Below, piece by piece: positions 32,394 to 41,101 of a stretch of 64,000 nt of DNA. The stretch is from Oscillospiraceae bacterium. GTDB lineage: Bacteria; Bacillota; Clostridia; Oscillospirales; Oscillospiraceae. The position numbers were made by a program, and so were the translations under genes. The number at the start of each line of letters is the position of its first letter. Positions within the stretch are counted from its first letter, which is position 1. The notes beneath the pieces are model-generated. The model did not search any database. It was given only the letters and a program-made list of their open reading frames with translations, and had not been told where the DNA came from. The stretch is from positions 62,001 through 126,000 of the forward strand of contig AP025583.1 of the NCBI GenBank assembly GCA_022846095.1, given 5' to 3'.

Positions 32394-34322
32394 TCAGCCG
32401 GCCAGGGGAGTGCCCGCCTGGTTCACCAGGCGCCCGCCCGCACCGGGCAGGCCCAGGTCCGCCAGGGCGGAGAGGGTGGCGGTGGCGGTGGCCTGGGGGG
32501 TGATGGTGATGGTATAGGTGTAGCTGTCCCGGTCGCCCTGGGCCGGGACGAAGAAGGTGAGGGTCAGGTCGGTCCGGGAGCAGTTGAGCAGGCGCTCCTC
32601 GTTCTGGAGCAGGTAGCGGTGGTAGCGCCCGGCGGCGATGTCGTCCCGGACGGCCTGCACCAGGGCGTCCCCCTCGGTCTGGTCCAGGGAGACGGAAACC
32701 GAGCGGGTATTGCCCAGCGAGGTGTTGTCCACCACCTCCAGGGCGGCGCTGACCAGCCGGTGGTCCGGCTGCCAGTTGGAGAAGTAGAGCCGCTCCACCA
32801 CCGCCGGGTCGTTGATCAGATCGGAGAGCAGAGCCGCGGGGGAGGCGGGGTCGGAGAGGGCCTGCTCGGTGACGGGGATAAAGCCGTAGTCGCGGCGGAC
32901 CAGGGTGCCGCCGTTCATGGTGTAGGTCAGGCGCAGGCTGGTGCTGGTGGCCGTCTCCACCTCGGCGGTGGCGGCGGTGTCCACCGGGAGGGCGCGGACC
33001 TCGGAGGCGTAGCCGTAGTCCCGGCGCTCGATGGCGTCCTTATTCGCCACGATGGCGGCGTGGAGGGCGGTGAAGCGCGCAATCCCGTCCGGATCGGTGA
33101 TCACCAGCTCGGAGTTGCCGTCGTCGTAGGGGGCGGAGCGCACCCAGTCGAGGTAAACCTCCTTGACGCCGCTGGGGCTGGGCACCCGGCGCTCAAAGCC
33201 GAAGAGGTCGAACTCCAGCCCGCAGGCCAGGATCAGCAGGGCCAGGGAGAAGAAGGCCCAGCCCCTCCAGCTCGTTTTGAACACCCGGAAGGACTTTTTC
33301 AGCAGCATTTCGGCCACAAAGTAGCCCACCGCGCCGCAGATCACCATAAAGACGAAGAGCAGCCAGATGCCGTTGCTGCTCCAGCCGAAGATCACATAGA
33401 GGAACATGCCCAGGGCCAGGGCGGCGCAGAAGGCCACGCCGTACTTGAAGATGGGGCGCACCCAGCCCACGCAGACCACGTCCCCGGCGCCCTCCAGGTG
33501 GCGGCGGCGGTAGACCAGCAGGGCCAGGACGGCCAGGCCCAGGCCCACCAGGGCGTAGAGGAAAACTGTGCCCAGGCCGTGGAGGACCCAGACGCCGGCG
33601 ATCTGCTCCACCTCGACGGCGGTGAAGAGCTTGCCCACGGGGGTGAGCCATAAGGCGAACTCAAACAGGCTGTCGGTGGAGACGTAGCCGAACAGGTACT
33701 CCTGCATCAGGGCGTTGACCAGCCACACCACCGCCACCACCAGGCCGTTTAGGATGCCGTAAAACACCGGCAGGGCCAGGATGTGGCCGGTGAACATGGC
33801 GCAGAACACGGCGAAGGAGTAGAAGAAGAGGCAGAACAGGCTCTGCACCACCAGCCAGGTGAACAGGGCGGAGAAGCACACCCTGCCCAGCCCGGCCTGG
33901 GCGGCCAGTGTCAGGAAGAAAATGAGCACGTTGGGCCCCACCAGGAACGCAAGGCCCGACAGGTAGTTGGTCAGAAACAGACCCTCCCGCCGGATGGGCA
34001 GGGTGTGCATCAGGGCGGCCGAGCGGGCCTGGTACAGGTAGGAGAACACCGCCATGGCGGCGATCAGCCCGAAGAGCAGGGCGGTAATGAGCCCCATGCC
34101 CGGCAGGGCGGTCAGGGGCGCGGACTGGGTCAGGTAGGCCAGGGTGGACGCGGAGTGTTCGTAGCGCAGCTCCATCAGCAGCGGGGCCACCATGGTGAGG
34201 AACCAAACCACCGCGTACAGCGCCCAGATGGGCCAGAAGCGTTTTAGGTTTTTGCGCAGCAGGCAGGCGTTGAACCAGGGGTCGGGCCTGCGCTGCTTAG
34301 AGGACGATGTCTCGGACTGCAT
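32394..34322 (-). CDS. ABC-2 type transporter permease with C-terminal extracellular domain
   Basis: This 642-residue protein has a membrane part at about 25-385 with roughly ten hydrophobic segments ([40 protein letters not shown] typical of YtrC/YtrD-like permeases). A soluble segment of about 260 residues outside the last membrane helix follows (from [14 protein letters not shown]), resembling DUF6449-type tails; that name is tentative. The SD-supported start is ATG 34322 (GGAGGTG), overlapping the ATPase gene by 26 bp. It forms a GntR-regulated ABC system with the two genes upstream. Confidence 0.82.
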   Translation of the reverse strand: MQSETSSSKQRRPDPWFNACLLRKNLKRFWPIWALYAVVWFLTMVAPLLMELRYEHSASTLAYLTQSAPLTALPGMGLITALLFGLIAAMAVFSYLYQARSAALMHTLPIRREGLFLTNYLSGLAFLVGPNVLIFFLTLAAQAGLGRVCFSALFTWLVVQSLFCLFFYSFAVFCAMFTGHILALPVFYGILNGLVVAVVWLVNALMQEYLFGYVSTDSLFEFALWLTPVGKLFTAVEVEQIAGVWVLHGLGTVFLYALVGLGLAVLALLVYRRRHLEGAGDVVCVGWVRPIFKYGVAFCAALALGMFLYVIFGWSSNGIWLLFVFMVICGAVGYFVAEMLLKKSFRVFKTSWRGWAFFSLALLILACGLEFDLFGFERRVPSPSGVKEVYLDWVRSAPYDDGNSELVITDPDGIARFTALHAAIVANKDAIERRDYGYASEVRALPVDTAATAEVETATSTSLRLTYTMNGGTLVRRDYGFIPVTEQALSDPASPAALLSDLINDPAVVERLYFSNWQPDHRLVSAALEVVDNTSLGNTRSVSVSLDQTEGDALVQAVRDDIAAGRYHRYLLQNEERLLNCSRTDLTLTFFVPAQGDRDSYTYTITITPQATATATLSALADLGLPGAGGRLVNQAGTPLAG

Positions 34323-35199
34323 AGTCTTCACCTCCCAGCTCGTAAATAAAGATCTCCTCCAGGGTCAGGGGCAGCGCGTCCAGCAGGATGGGGGCGTACA
34401 CCGCCAGGCGGTTGGTGACCTCGGCGGCGTTGCCGCGCACGATCAGGGTGTGGATGCGGCCCACCTGGGAGGTGTGCAGCACGTCCATGTCGTCCGGCAG
34501 CTTGGGCAGCTCCTTTTCCTGAAAGACCACCTGCATTTTTACCACGTTGTCCTGCAAATCGGCCAGCGCCCGCTCCACCAGCACCTTGCCGTGGGAGAGG
34601 ATGCCCACGTGGTCGCACACGTCCTCCAGCTCCCGCAGGTTGTGGGAGGAGACCAGCACCGTGGTGCCGTACTCCGCCACGTCCCCCATCAGCAGGCTCC
34701 ACACCTGGCGGCGCATCACCGGGTCCAGACCGTCCACCGGCTCGTCCAGCACCAGCAGATCGGGCCGGCAGCACAGCGAGAGCCAAAAGGCGCTCTGCTT
34801 CTGCATCCCCTTGGACAGGCGGCGGATGGGGTGGCGCTCGTCCACCGTGGTGAACACGTCCTTCAGCGCGCGGTAGCGCGCCTCGTCGAACCGGGGGTAG
34901 AAGCCCTTGTAAAAGGCCGCCATATCCCGGGTGGAGGCCGAGAGGAAATAGTAGATGTCGTCCGGAATGGAGGCCAGGCGGGCTTTGGCCGCCGCGTTCT
35001 CGTACACCGGCTCGCCGCCCACCAGCACCTCGCCGCTGTCCTGGCGGAACACCCCCGTGATGTGGCGCAGGATGGTGGATTTGCCCGCGCCGTTGGGGCC
35101 CACCAGGCCGTAAATCGCGCCGTCGGGCACCGTCATGGTCAGATCGTCCAGGGCCCGGAAGCCGTCGAAGGTCTTGACCACGTGCTTTACTTCAATCAT
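34297..35199 (-). CDS. ABC transporter ATP-binding protein (YtrB-like)
   Basis: This 300-residue ATPase has Walker A GPNGAGKST near residues 34-42, signature RLSKGMQKQSAFWLSLCC and Walker B LLVLDEPVDGLDPVMR, with H-loop VSSHNLRELEDV. It belongs to the YtrB subgroup regulated by YtrA. It overlaps the GntR regulator gene by 4 bp and the permease gene by 26 bp. Confidence 0.92.
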   Translation of the reverse strand: MIEVKHVVKTFDGFRALDDLTMTVPDGAIYGLVGPNGAGKSTILRHITGVFRQDSGEVLVGGEPVYENAAAKARLASIPDDIYYFLSASTRDMAAFYKGFYPRFDEARYRALKDVFTTVDERHPIRRLSKGMQKQSAFWLSLCCRPDLLVLDEPVDGLDPVMRRQVWSLLMGDVAEYGTTVLVSSHNLRELEDVCDHVGILSHGKVLVERALADLQDNVVKMQVVFQEKELPKLPDDMDVLHTSQVGRIHTLIVRGNAAEVTNRLAVYAPILLDALPLTLEEIFIYELGGEDYAVRDIVL

Positions 35200-35582
35200 G
35201 TCCTGTCCTCCTCTCCCACCAGGCCGATTCCGGCCCGGCGCAGGCGTCCGGCCAGCTCGTCGGCCGTCAGGCCCAGGAACAAAAGCTCGGCCGCCGTCTG
35301 GTCGAACTGGCCCAGCAGGGCCTGGCGGCGCTCCAGGTTGATGCCGGTCTGGGGCGCGGCAAAGGAGCCCTTGCCCGCCACCGTGTAGAGATAGCCCTCA
35401 GACTCCAGGGATTCGTAGGCCCGCTGGATGGTGTTGGGGTTGATGGCCAGGGCCGAGGCCAGCGCGCGCACGGAGGGCAGCTTGTCGCCCGACTGGAGGG
35501 CCCCCGTCACCACCAGGTGGCGCAGTCCGTCCTTCACCTGTTCGTAGATGGGACGCGCGTCGCGGTAGTTGAGACTGATCAT
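35196..35582 (-). CDS. GntR-family regulator, YtrA subfamily
   Basis: This 128-residue regulator has the winged-helix core PIYEQVKDGLRHLVVTGALQ, GDKLPSVRALASALAINPNT and IQRAYESLESEGYLYTVAGKG, with only a short C-terminal tail. That size defines the YtrA subfamily controlling ABC operons. ATG 35582 follows AAAGGGG; the longer open frame crosses the promoter. It is predicted to repress its own operon through the palindrome at 35631-35648. Confidence 0.92.
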   Translation of the reverse strand: MISLNYRDARPIYEQVKDGLRHLVVTGALQSGDKLPSVRALASALAINPNTIQRAYESLESEGYLYTVAGKGSFAAPQTGINLERRQALLGQFDQTAAELLFLGLTADELAGRLRRAGIGLVGEEDRT

Positions 35583-35630
35583 TTCCGGTCCCCTTTCACC
35601 CCTGGCGGTCAAGCCGGGGTAGACTGTATG

Positions 35631-35678
35631 AAGTGAACTAGTACAGTTAGTATAGCCGGGACGCGCCTTACGATACAA
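35631..35678 (-). promoter_or_regulatory. promoter and palindromic operator of the ytrA-like operon
   Basis: The minus strand has TTGTAT-N18-TATACT (-10 at 35649-35654). Just downstream lies an imperfect palindrome centred on CTAG (AAGTGAA-CTAG-TACAGTT, 35631-35648), a good site for autorepression. Confidence 0.6.
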
Positions 35679-35731
35679 GTATCCAAAACTTAAGTTTTTG
35701 TTATGATTTTTTGTTTTCCTCCAAAAACCCG

Positions 35732-35760
35732 ATGACAAACCGATCCCGGCGCATTATAAT
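35732..35760 (+). promoter_or_regulatory. promoter of the HD-domain gene
   Basis: ATGACA-N17-TATAAT, about 44 bp upstream of the HD gene start. Confidence 0.7.
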
Positions 35761-35803
35761 AGGGGCATAAATACTGAATGAAACCAAGGTGAGACGTATT
35801 TCT

Positions 35804-36292
35804 ATGGAACTTTTTGACGAGAAAAACTGGAAATGCTTTTTAAACTGCGTCAGCGACCTGCTGGTGAGCGACGAGGTGCGCTCCATGCAGGCCATCCCCC
35901 ACCACCCCGGCGTGAACTGCTACGAGCACTCCGTCTTCGTGGCCTACGTGGCCTTCCGCCTGGCCCGGCGCTGGGGCGTGGACTACGTGGCCGCCGCCCG
36001 GGGCGGGCTGCTCCACGACCTGTACCTCTACGACTCCCACGACCACAGCAAGTACGAGGGCAACCAGTGCTTCGCCCACCCCAAGGCCGCCGCCAAAAAC
36101 GCCGCCGAGCTGTGCGGCGGGCTGACCGACAAGGAGGAGAACATCATCATCTCCCACATGTGGCCCCTGGCGAAAAAAATGCCCCGCTACCGGGAGAGCT
36201 ACGTGGTCAACCTGGCCGACAAGCTCTGCGCCACCGCCGAGGTCACCCGGCTGTGGAACCGGGCGCGGCGCAGGCTGCTGGCCATGGCGTAG
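35804..36292 (+). CDS. HD-domain phosphohydrolase-like protein
   Basis: This 162-residue protein has His/Asp metal motifs: HHPGVNCYEHSVFVAYVAFR near residues 33-52, LLHDLYLYDSHDH near 69-81 and a later HMWPLAKKMPRYRESYVVN-LADK. This is an HD fold of the small HDIG/YpgQ-like kind acting on a phosphoester or nucleotide. The natural substrate is not evident. AAGGTGAG lies 9-16 nt before ATG 35804. It is monocistronic, closed by a strong terminator. Confidence 0.87.
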   Translation: MELFDEKNWKCFLNCVSDLLVSDEVRSMQAIPHHPGVNCYEHSVFVAYVAFRLARRWGVDYVAAARGGLLHDLYLYDSHDHSKYEGNQCFAHPKAAAKNAAELCGGLTDKEENIIISHMWPLAKKMPRYRESYVVNLADKLCATAEVTRLWNRARRRLLAMA

Positions 36293-36316
36293 GGCCGCGC
36301 CCCAGAGAAAAATTTG

Positions 36317-36354
36317 AAAACCGCCTGCGGCGAAGATTCGCCGCAGGCGGTTTT
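36317..36354 (+). terminator. rho-independent terminator
   Basis: AAAACCGCCTGCGGCGAA 36317-36334 and TTCGCCGCAGGCGGTTTT 36337-36354 give an 18-bp stem ending in TTTT. It works in both directions. Confidence 0.9.
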
Positions 36355-36392
36355 ATGCTATAATGGGAAAAAAAGACGAAGGGGGCGCCGCC

Positions 36393-36938
36393 ATGCTTGC
36401 GTTTTATCTCTCCCTCATCGAGGGGGACGAGGCGAAAGCGCGCTTTGAACAGTTTTACCAGCGGTTCGCGCCCCGGCTCTTCGCCGTGGCACGGCGGATC
36501 CTGCCCTCCCGGGAACTGGCGGAGGACGCGGTTCACACCGCTATGGTGAAGATGATAGACAGGCACGCGGAACAATTTTTAGAAATTTCTCAAAGATCTT
36601 GGGACGAAACGATGGCCTGGGCGGTTACTATAGTAAAGCACACCGCGCTGAACATGCTGGAGAAGGAAAAGCGCACCCTGCCGCTGGCCGAGGGGTGGGA
36701 CGCACCCGCCCAGGCCGAGGGAACCGTGGAGTACCACCGCCTGGTTGAGCTGATCCACACCCTGCCGGAGACGTACCGGGAGGTGCTGGAGCTGCGGTTG
36801 GTGGCGGAATGGGACAACGGAACCATCGCACGCAGGCTGGGCATCACCCCGTCAGCGGTGGCCACCCGCGTGTCGCGGGGGCTGAGGCTCCTGCGGGAAA
36901 AGGTGAGAGAGGAGGGGTACGAGCATGACGGACAATGA
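36393..36938 (+). CDS. ECF-type sigma-70 family RNA polymerase sigma factor
   Basis: This 181-residue sigma factor has region 2 (FEQFYQRFAPRLFAVARRIL, AEDAVHTAMVKMIDR) and region 4 (LPETYREVLELRLVAEWDNG, IARRLGITPSAVATRVSRGL). The start ATG 36393 follows GAAGGGGG; an earlier in-frame ATG at 36363 overlaps a TATAAT at 36359-36364. It overlaps the DUF4367 gene by 14 bp, the usual sigma/anti-sigma arrangement. Target promoters are unknown; the three secreted-protein genes downstream are candidates. Confidence 0.92.
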   Translation: MLAFYLSLIEGDEAKARFEQFYQRFAPRLFAVARRILPSRELAEDAVHTAMVKMIDRHAEQFLEISQRSWDETMAWAVTIVKHTALNMLEKEKRTLPLAEGWDAPAQAEGTVEYHRLVELIHTLPETYREVLELRLVAEWDNGTIARRLGITPSAVATRVSRGLRLLREKVREEGYEHDGQ

Positions 36939-37638
36939 GTTTGAGGAGCTGGTTCGCCGCGCCCTGAAAGAAAACCTCCGCGCCGAGTTCCCGGACGTGT
37001 TCGACCCGGATATGGAGTTCCCGCGCCCGGATTTCTCCCCGCGCTACCTGCGCAGGGAACGCAAGCTGCTCTCGGACCCGGTGGGCTACGCCCGCAGACA
37101 GGCCCGGCCCGTATGGCAAAAGGCGCTCCAGACGGCGGCCTGCCTTGTGCTGTGCTGTACCGTGCTCTTCGCCGCTGTGATGGCGGGCAGCCCCTCCGCC
37201 AGGGCGTGGGTGATGGAGCGGACGGTGCGCTGGACGGAGCAATTTACCGAGTTTACGTTTATCAGCCGCGACCCCAAGGGCGTGACCGAGGACTGGCGGC
37301 CCGCCTATATCCCGGAGGGGTTTGTGGAGACGCAGGCCAAGTGGGATGGAGATATGGAGCATCTTCAGGTGACATATGAAACCGATTACGGGTATTATTT
37401 TATTCTGTCTTCCATGCCGGCCCGACAGAGCGGTTCCTTCAACGTGGACAACGAACACTCCGATTACAGCGAGGTTGAGGTGAACGGACATACAGCATCT
37501 CTCTTTACCAGCAATACCGAAGGCGCACCCACCTATCTGCTCTGGACAAGTGCAGATCAGAGCACGGCCTTCTTGATGGCATCCAATTTGGATGTGGACG
37601 AAATACTCAGAATTGCGGAGGACACGCCTAAAAAATAA
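36925..37638 (+). CDS. DUF4367 domain anti-sigma-like membrane protein
   Basis: This 237-residue type II membrane protein has a cytoplasmic N-terminus (1-68, MTDNEFEELVRRALKENL), one membrane segment near 70-90 (AACLVLCCTVLFAAVMAG) and an extracytoplasmic DUF4367-type domain (RPAYIPEGFVETQ, DYGYYFILSSMP, VNGHTASLFTSN). It is the likely membrane-bound sensor holding the adjacent ECF sigma factor. From about 37340 the DNA becomes visibly richer in A+T than the flanks. Confidence 0.85.
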   Translation: MTDNEFEELVRRALKENLRAEFPDVFDPDMEFPRPDFSPRYLRRERKLLSDPVGYARRQARPVWQKALQTAACLVLCCTVLFAAVMAGSPSARAWVMERTVRWTEQFTEFTFISRDPKGVTEDWRPAYIPEGFVETQAKWDGDMEHLQVTYETDYGYYFILSSMPARQSGSFNVDNEHSDYSEVEVNGHTASLFTSNTEGAPTYLLWTSADQSTAFLMASNLDVDEILRIAEDTPKK

Positions 37639-37746
37639 TTATAAAAAGTTTAGAATATTGTGTGACAGATTTAATCCCTGAGCGGTTTATAGAGTGAAGG
37701 CAGACAGAAGAGCTGTCAAATCTAAAGCCGAAGGGGAATGCTACAA

Positions 37747-38109
37747 ATGAAAACACGTGTTTTATCTCTCGCCCTGGCCCTGGCGCTGATTTTCTCTGTC
37801 GGTGCCGTCGCTGTAACGCCCCGTTATACCAACCCGATTGATGTCTGGCCGGATATTGTTGCTTCCAGTTCTGGGGTTAAGTGTTCTGTGGATATTACTC
37901 CCATCCCCGGCACGAGGCTTACCGTATCCGGCACCGTAACGCTCTACCGGGCCGGCGGGTATCTAACCTCCTGGCCGGTGAGCGGGCTGGAATTTAAGGA
38001 GACGTACACCCCCGTCAGCAGGGGCACCTACCGCATGGACTACGACATCACCGTCAAGGGTACCGCCGGGACAGATCATCTGACCGGCACCAAGTCCGAC
38101 ACCTACTAA
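37747..38109 (+). CDS. small secreted protein
   Basis: This 120-residue protein has a signal peptide (MKTRVLSLALALALIFSVGA, cleavage near AVA) and a beta-rich body (VKCSVDITPIPGTRLTVSGT, YRMDYDITVKGTAGTDH) that looks like an Ig-like sandwich. No catalytic motif. ATG 37747 has AAGGGG 10 nt upstream. It lies 108 bp after the DUF4367 gene and may be co-transcribed with or controlled by the sigma factor; this is inference. Confidence 0.7.
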   Translation: MKTRVLSLALALALIFSVGAVAVTPRYTNPIDVWPDIVASSSGVKCSVDITPIPGTRLTVSGTVTLYRAGGYLTSWPVSGLEFKETYTPVSRGTYRMDYDITVKGTAGTDHLTGTKSDTY

Positions 38110-38206
38110 TCCATCGCGCATGAATGTGCATGGATTGGAGGTGAGTCCCATGCACAGTTAAAACCCAAAGGAAGAACCACACCCAGACATATGATTGGAG
38201 GCAGTC

Positions 38207-39382
38207 ATGAAAGCAAAATATACGGCACGCATCTTTTCCGCGGCCCTGGCGGCCGTGATGTTGCTCAGCGTCAGCGCCCTGGGGGCCGACATCCCCAACC
38301 CCGCCGCAGCGAACAGCACGCAGCACCGCTCCGGCACGACCACCCGCAGCGCGGGCGGGCAGACCTATGACATCTATTCGATTATGTACATCGACGGCAA
38401 AACAGCCTTCTCCTCGGTTTGGATCGAGACGCAGGGCCATGTCAAGGTGCCTTCCGGGTATATGGGTACCGCACCCAGCCTGTATGAGGACGGCGGCAAC
38501 GTGCTGGCCAGCAGCCCGATGGACTATAACCCGGTCAGCAATTACTATACGTTCCAGAATACGGGGAGCGTGAGGTTCTCCGGCTATATTTACGGCGGCG
38601 GGTTGGCAAAGCTGTACAACGGCAGCGGATATACGACCGTCGTCGCGCCGGACACCCCCCTTGCGCAGAACCGCTCTGCCAGTACGAAGCTGGCCTCGAC
38701 CTTGGACAGCAACGGACAGTATCCTGTCAATGCCCAGGGGCAGAGCTACGGCTCGGGCCTGCTTGCCAATATGGTGGGCCACGCCCCCGACCTGATTGCG
38801 GCCACTGGTGAGAACGGGGTAGAGGGATATATCCTGCGGAGGGACATCGACCCCGATGTTACCACGCTGCGGGAGGCGCTGCTGCACACGGCCCAGGCCA
38901 ATGACAATCTGATTATCCCCCTCTATGACGCATCGGGCAGCGCAATCGGCACGTTTAAGCTCTCCCCTCTGCCGCAGGAGGACATCGACGCCGCTTGGGC
39001 CGCTGTTGCGGCAATGGATCAGGCTGAGCGGGAAACAACCCTGTCTGCCGAATGGCTGGTGAATGGAGATTATCCCGTCAATTCTCAGGGCCAGACCTAC
39101 GGGCCGATGGCGCTGGCTAATGTGGTGGGCTATCAGCCTGACCTGATCTCCGCCGTCGGCGAGAATGGCGTGGAGGGCTATATCCTGCGGGAGGATGTGA
39201 TCGGCCCCGAGGTCAACACCCCCGAGGAGGCATTGGAATCCATGCTCACGGCCAACGACCGGCTGATTATCCCCCTGTTCGACGTGGAGGGCAACGAGAT
39301 CGGCACGTTCCATATCACGCCCATTTCCGAAGAGCACGTAGCCGCCGCCAGGGAATCCCTGGCACAGATGCGCGGCGAGTGA
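38207..39382 (+). CDS. secreted protein with two NGQ(T/S)YG repeats
   Basis: This 391-residue protein has a signal peptide (cleavage near ALGA, residue 27). A unique N-terminal domain spans about 30-150 (YDIYSIMYIDGKTAFSSVWI, a secreted stress-response-like beta domain). Two repeats of about 100 residues follow, each with YPVN-x-QGQ-x-YG, PDLI, ENGVEGYILR, DNLIIPLYD or DRLIIPLFD, and IGTF endings. The function is unknown; the repeat may bind wall or carbohydrate. SD TTGGAGG at 38196-38202 precedes ATG 38207. The last repeat is almost identical at DNA level to that of the next gene. Confidence 0.8.
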   Translation: MKAKYTARIFSAALAAVMLLSVSALGADIPNPAAANSTQHRSGTTTRSAGGQTYDIYSIMYIDGKTAFSSVWIETQGHVKVPSGYMGTAPSLYEDGGNVLASSPMDYNPVSNYYTFQNTGSVRFSGYIYGGGLAKLYNGSGYTTVVAPDTPLAQNRSASTKLASTLDSNGQYPVNAQGQSYGSGLLANMVGHAPDLIAATGENGVEGYILRRDIDPDVTTLREALLHTAQANDNLIIPLYDASGSAIGTFKLSPLPQEDIDAAWAAVAAMDQAERETTLSAEWLVNGDYPVNSQGQTYGPMALANVVGYQPDLISAVGENGVEGYILREDVIGPEVNTPEEALESMLTANDRLIIPLFDVEGNEIGTFHITPISEEHVAAARESLAQMRGE

Positions 39383-39425
39383 CGGGTGCGTGAGAACGGT
39401 TATAAATGGATAAGGCCGCCGGGAG
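39203..39425 (+). repeat. near-identical 3' block, copy 1 (partner 40215-40437)
   Basis: From GGCCCCGAGGTC through the stop codon and into the 3' UTR, about 220 bp match the downstream paralogue at a constant offset of 1012 bp. I noticed only isolated substitutions, near 39398 and in the terminator stem. This indicates recent duplication or gene conversion. Confidence 0.85.
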
Positions 39426-39444
39426 CGCTGCTCCCGGCGGCCTT
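39412..39444 (+). terminator. rho-independent terminator
   Basis: AAGGCCGCCGGGAGC 39412-39426, loop GCT, GCTCCCGGCGGCCTT 39430-39444. It belongs to the duplicated 3' block shared with 40215-40456. Confidence 0.85.
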
Positions 39445-39569
39445 ATAACGGGCGGTGCTGTCGAAAAATAGAGAAATTTCGGATTTTGTTGTCATGGAGC
39501 GGGAGCCTGAAACGTTATTCTTATGAACAGCACTCCCCTGGTACGTTATATAAAAGATTGGAGGCAAGC

Positions 39570-40394
39570 ATGAAGCTGAAAAAAGCAGCCCGTATTCTCT
39601 CCGCCGTATTGGTGGCGGCCGCGCTCCTGGCCTGCGGGGCGCTGGCGTCCGGCCAAGTCATATACGATACGGACGAGCCTGTCTCTCCCTGGCTGGAGGC
39701 GCTGGCCGAGGAGCATCTGGTGGACGGGCAGTACCCCGTCAATTCAAGGGGCCAGACCTACGGCCCCCAGTCCCTGGTCCGCGTGACGGGCCGGCTGCCC
39801 GATCTGATCTCCGCCATCGGCGAGGACGGCGTGGAGGGCTACATCCTGCGCACGGACACTGACCCCGAAATCACCACGCGGGAAGGGGCGCTGCTGCACA
39901 CCGCCATTGCCAACCAAAACCTGACGATCCCCCTGTACGACGAGGAGTGCAACGTAATCGGCACCTTTGAGCTCTCCCCCGTGCCGCAGGAGGCTGTGGA
40001 CAACGCTGTGGCCGCCCTGAACGAGATGGGCGAGGACGCTTATCAGACGGCGCTTGCCGACCTGTACCTGGTGGACGGGCAGTATCCCGTCAATTCCAAG
40101 GGCCAGACCTACGGCCCACAGGGATTGATTAAAACGATGGGCTATGCGCCCGACCTGATCTCCGCCGTCGGCGAGAATAGCGTGGAGGGCTACATCCTGC
40201 GGGAGGACGTGGAGGGCCCCGAGGTCAACACCCCCGAGGAGGCATTGGAATCCATGCTCACGGCCAACGACCGGCTGATTATCCCCCTGTTCGACGTGGA
40301 GGGCAACGAGATCGGCACGTTCCATATCACGCCCATTTCCGAAGAGCACGTAGCCGCCGCCAGGGAATCCCTGGCACAGATGCGCGGCGAGTGA
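39570..40394 (+). CDS. secreted two-repeat paralogue (NGQTYG repeat protein)
   Basis: This 274-residue exported protein has a signal peptide MKLKKAARILSAVLVAAALL; ACGALAS could also be read as a lipobox-like LLAC with Cys22. It consists almost only of two copies of the repeat found in the previous gene: LVDGQYPVNSRGQTYGPQSL and LVDGQYPVNSKGQTYGPQGL, each ending in an IGTF segment. The C-terminal 60 residues are identical to those of the upstream paralogue. SD TTGGAGG precedes ATG 39570; earlier in-frame starts lack one. Confidence 0.8.
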   Translation: MKLKKAARILSAVLVAAALLACGALASGQVIYDTDEPVSPWLEALAEEHLVDGQYPVNSRGQTYGPQSLVRVTGRLPDLISAIGEDGVEGYILRTDTDPEITTREGALLHTAIANQNLTIPLYDEECNVIGTFELSPVPQEAVDNAVAALNEMGEDAYQTALADLYLVDGQYPVNSKGQTYGPQGLIKTMGYAPDLISAVGENSVEGYILREDVEGPEVNTPEEALESMLTANDRLIIPLFDVEGNEIGTFHITPISEEHVAAARESLAQMRGE

Positions 40395-40437
40395 CGGGTG
40401 CGTGAGAAGGGTTATAAATGGATAAGGCCGCCGAGAG
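40215..40437 (+). repeat. near-identical 3' block, copy 2
   Basis: Partner of 39203-39425. Sequence outside the block, for example the preceding 400 bp of coding sequence, is clearly diverged, so the homogenised tract is local. Confidence 0.85.
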
Positions 40438-40456
40438 CAGCGCTCCCGGCGGCCTT
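40424..40456 (+). terminator. rho-independent terminator
   Basis: AAGGCCGCCGAGAGC 40424-40438 and GCTCCCGGCGGCCTT 40442-40456, a copy of the hairpin at 39412 with one mismatch in the stem. The rest of 40457-40696 holds a TATAAT (40639-40644) and no gene. Confidence 0.8.
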
Positions 40457-40696
40457 ACTGCGTCCCGCGATGACGCGGAAGATGAAAAAATACGCTTTCA
40501 AGAAAATAAATCCTGATTTCTGCAATAAAACCGTGGGCCCAATCGTTTTATAATGGACATATTTTAAGATGGGAACACGTGCAAAAACGCCGACCGTTTG
40601 CGTGCAAAATTTTATCGGTCTACAACTGTCTAAAATAGTATAATTGAAGCTCTGTGTTGTATTGTGGGATCATCTGGAAAGGAGAGGATGATCACC

Positions 40697-41101
40697 ATGA
40701 AACACATTAAAGCAGAGAATGAAAAGAAGGCCGATGAGCTGGTAAAATTCATCGATCCCAACATCAAGTTCATAGGCCGCCGCCCGTTCGTCGTGGCTGT
40801 GTGGAAGACCGCCGACCTGTTTGAAACCAAACATCCGGACGACATCAATTTCACCAAGGACGTCTATCCCGCCGTCGCGGCCGAGCTCCACAAAAGCCTG
40901 GGTACAGCGGAACGCGCCATCTACCGCGGCGCGGACCACTGCTGGAAGAAGGGGAGCAGCGAGTGTCTGCACAGGATCATCGGCAAACAGCCCGTTAAGC
41001 CGAAGCCCTCTGAAATACTGCTCTACTGCGCGTACTACATGATTTACGGGATCCCGTACCGGGATGCATCTAAGGAGCCGTCCCTGCCGTTGCCGTTCTG
41101 A
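40697..41101 (+). CDS. free-standing Spo0A C-terminal-like DNA-binding protein
   Basis: This 134-residue protein has no receiver domain. Residues about 40-125 resemble the Spo0A effector domain: INFTKDVYPAVAAELHKSLG, TAERAIYRGADHCWKKGSSE, HRIIGKQPVKPKPSEILLYC. Compare the Spo0A pattern of TKxLYPxIA, the S/T-xxxVERAIRxA recognition helix and KPTNSEF. It could bind 0A-box-like sites independently of phosphorylation or antagonise Spo0A. ATG 40697 is 10 nt after GGAGAGG. The upstream -10 is TATAAT 40639-40644 with a poor -35. Confidence 0.75.
   Translation: MKHIKAENEKKADELVKFIDPNIKFIGRRPFVVAVWKTADLFETKHPDDINFTKDVYPAVAAELHKSLGTAERAIYRGADHCWKKGSSECLHRIIGKQPVKPKPSEILLYCAYYMIYGIPYRDASKEPSLPLPF

Noticed and set aside
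39459-39465. 0A-box-like TGTCGAA upstream of the secreted paralogue
   Set aside because: A single 7-mer match is expected by chance several times in 64 kb, so it is not listed as a site.
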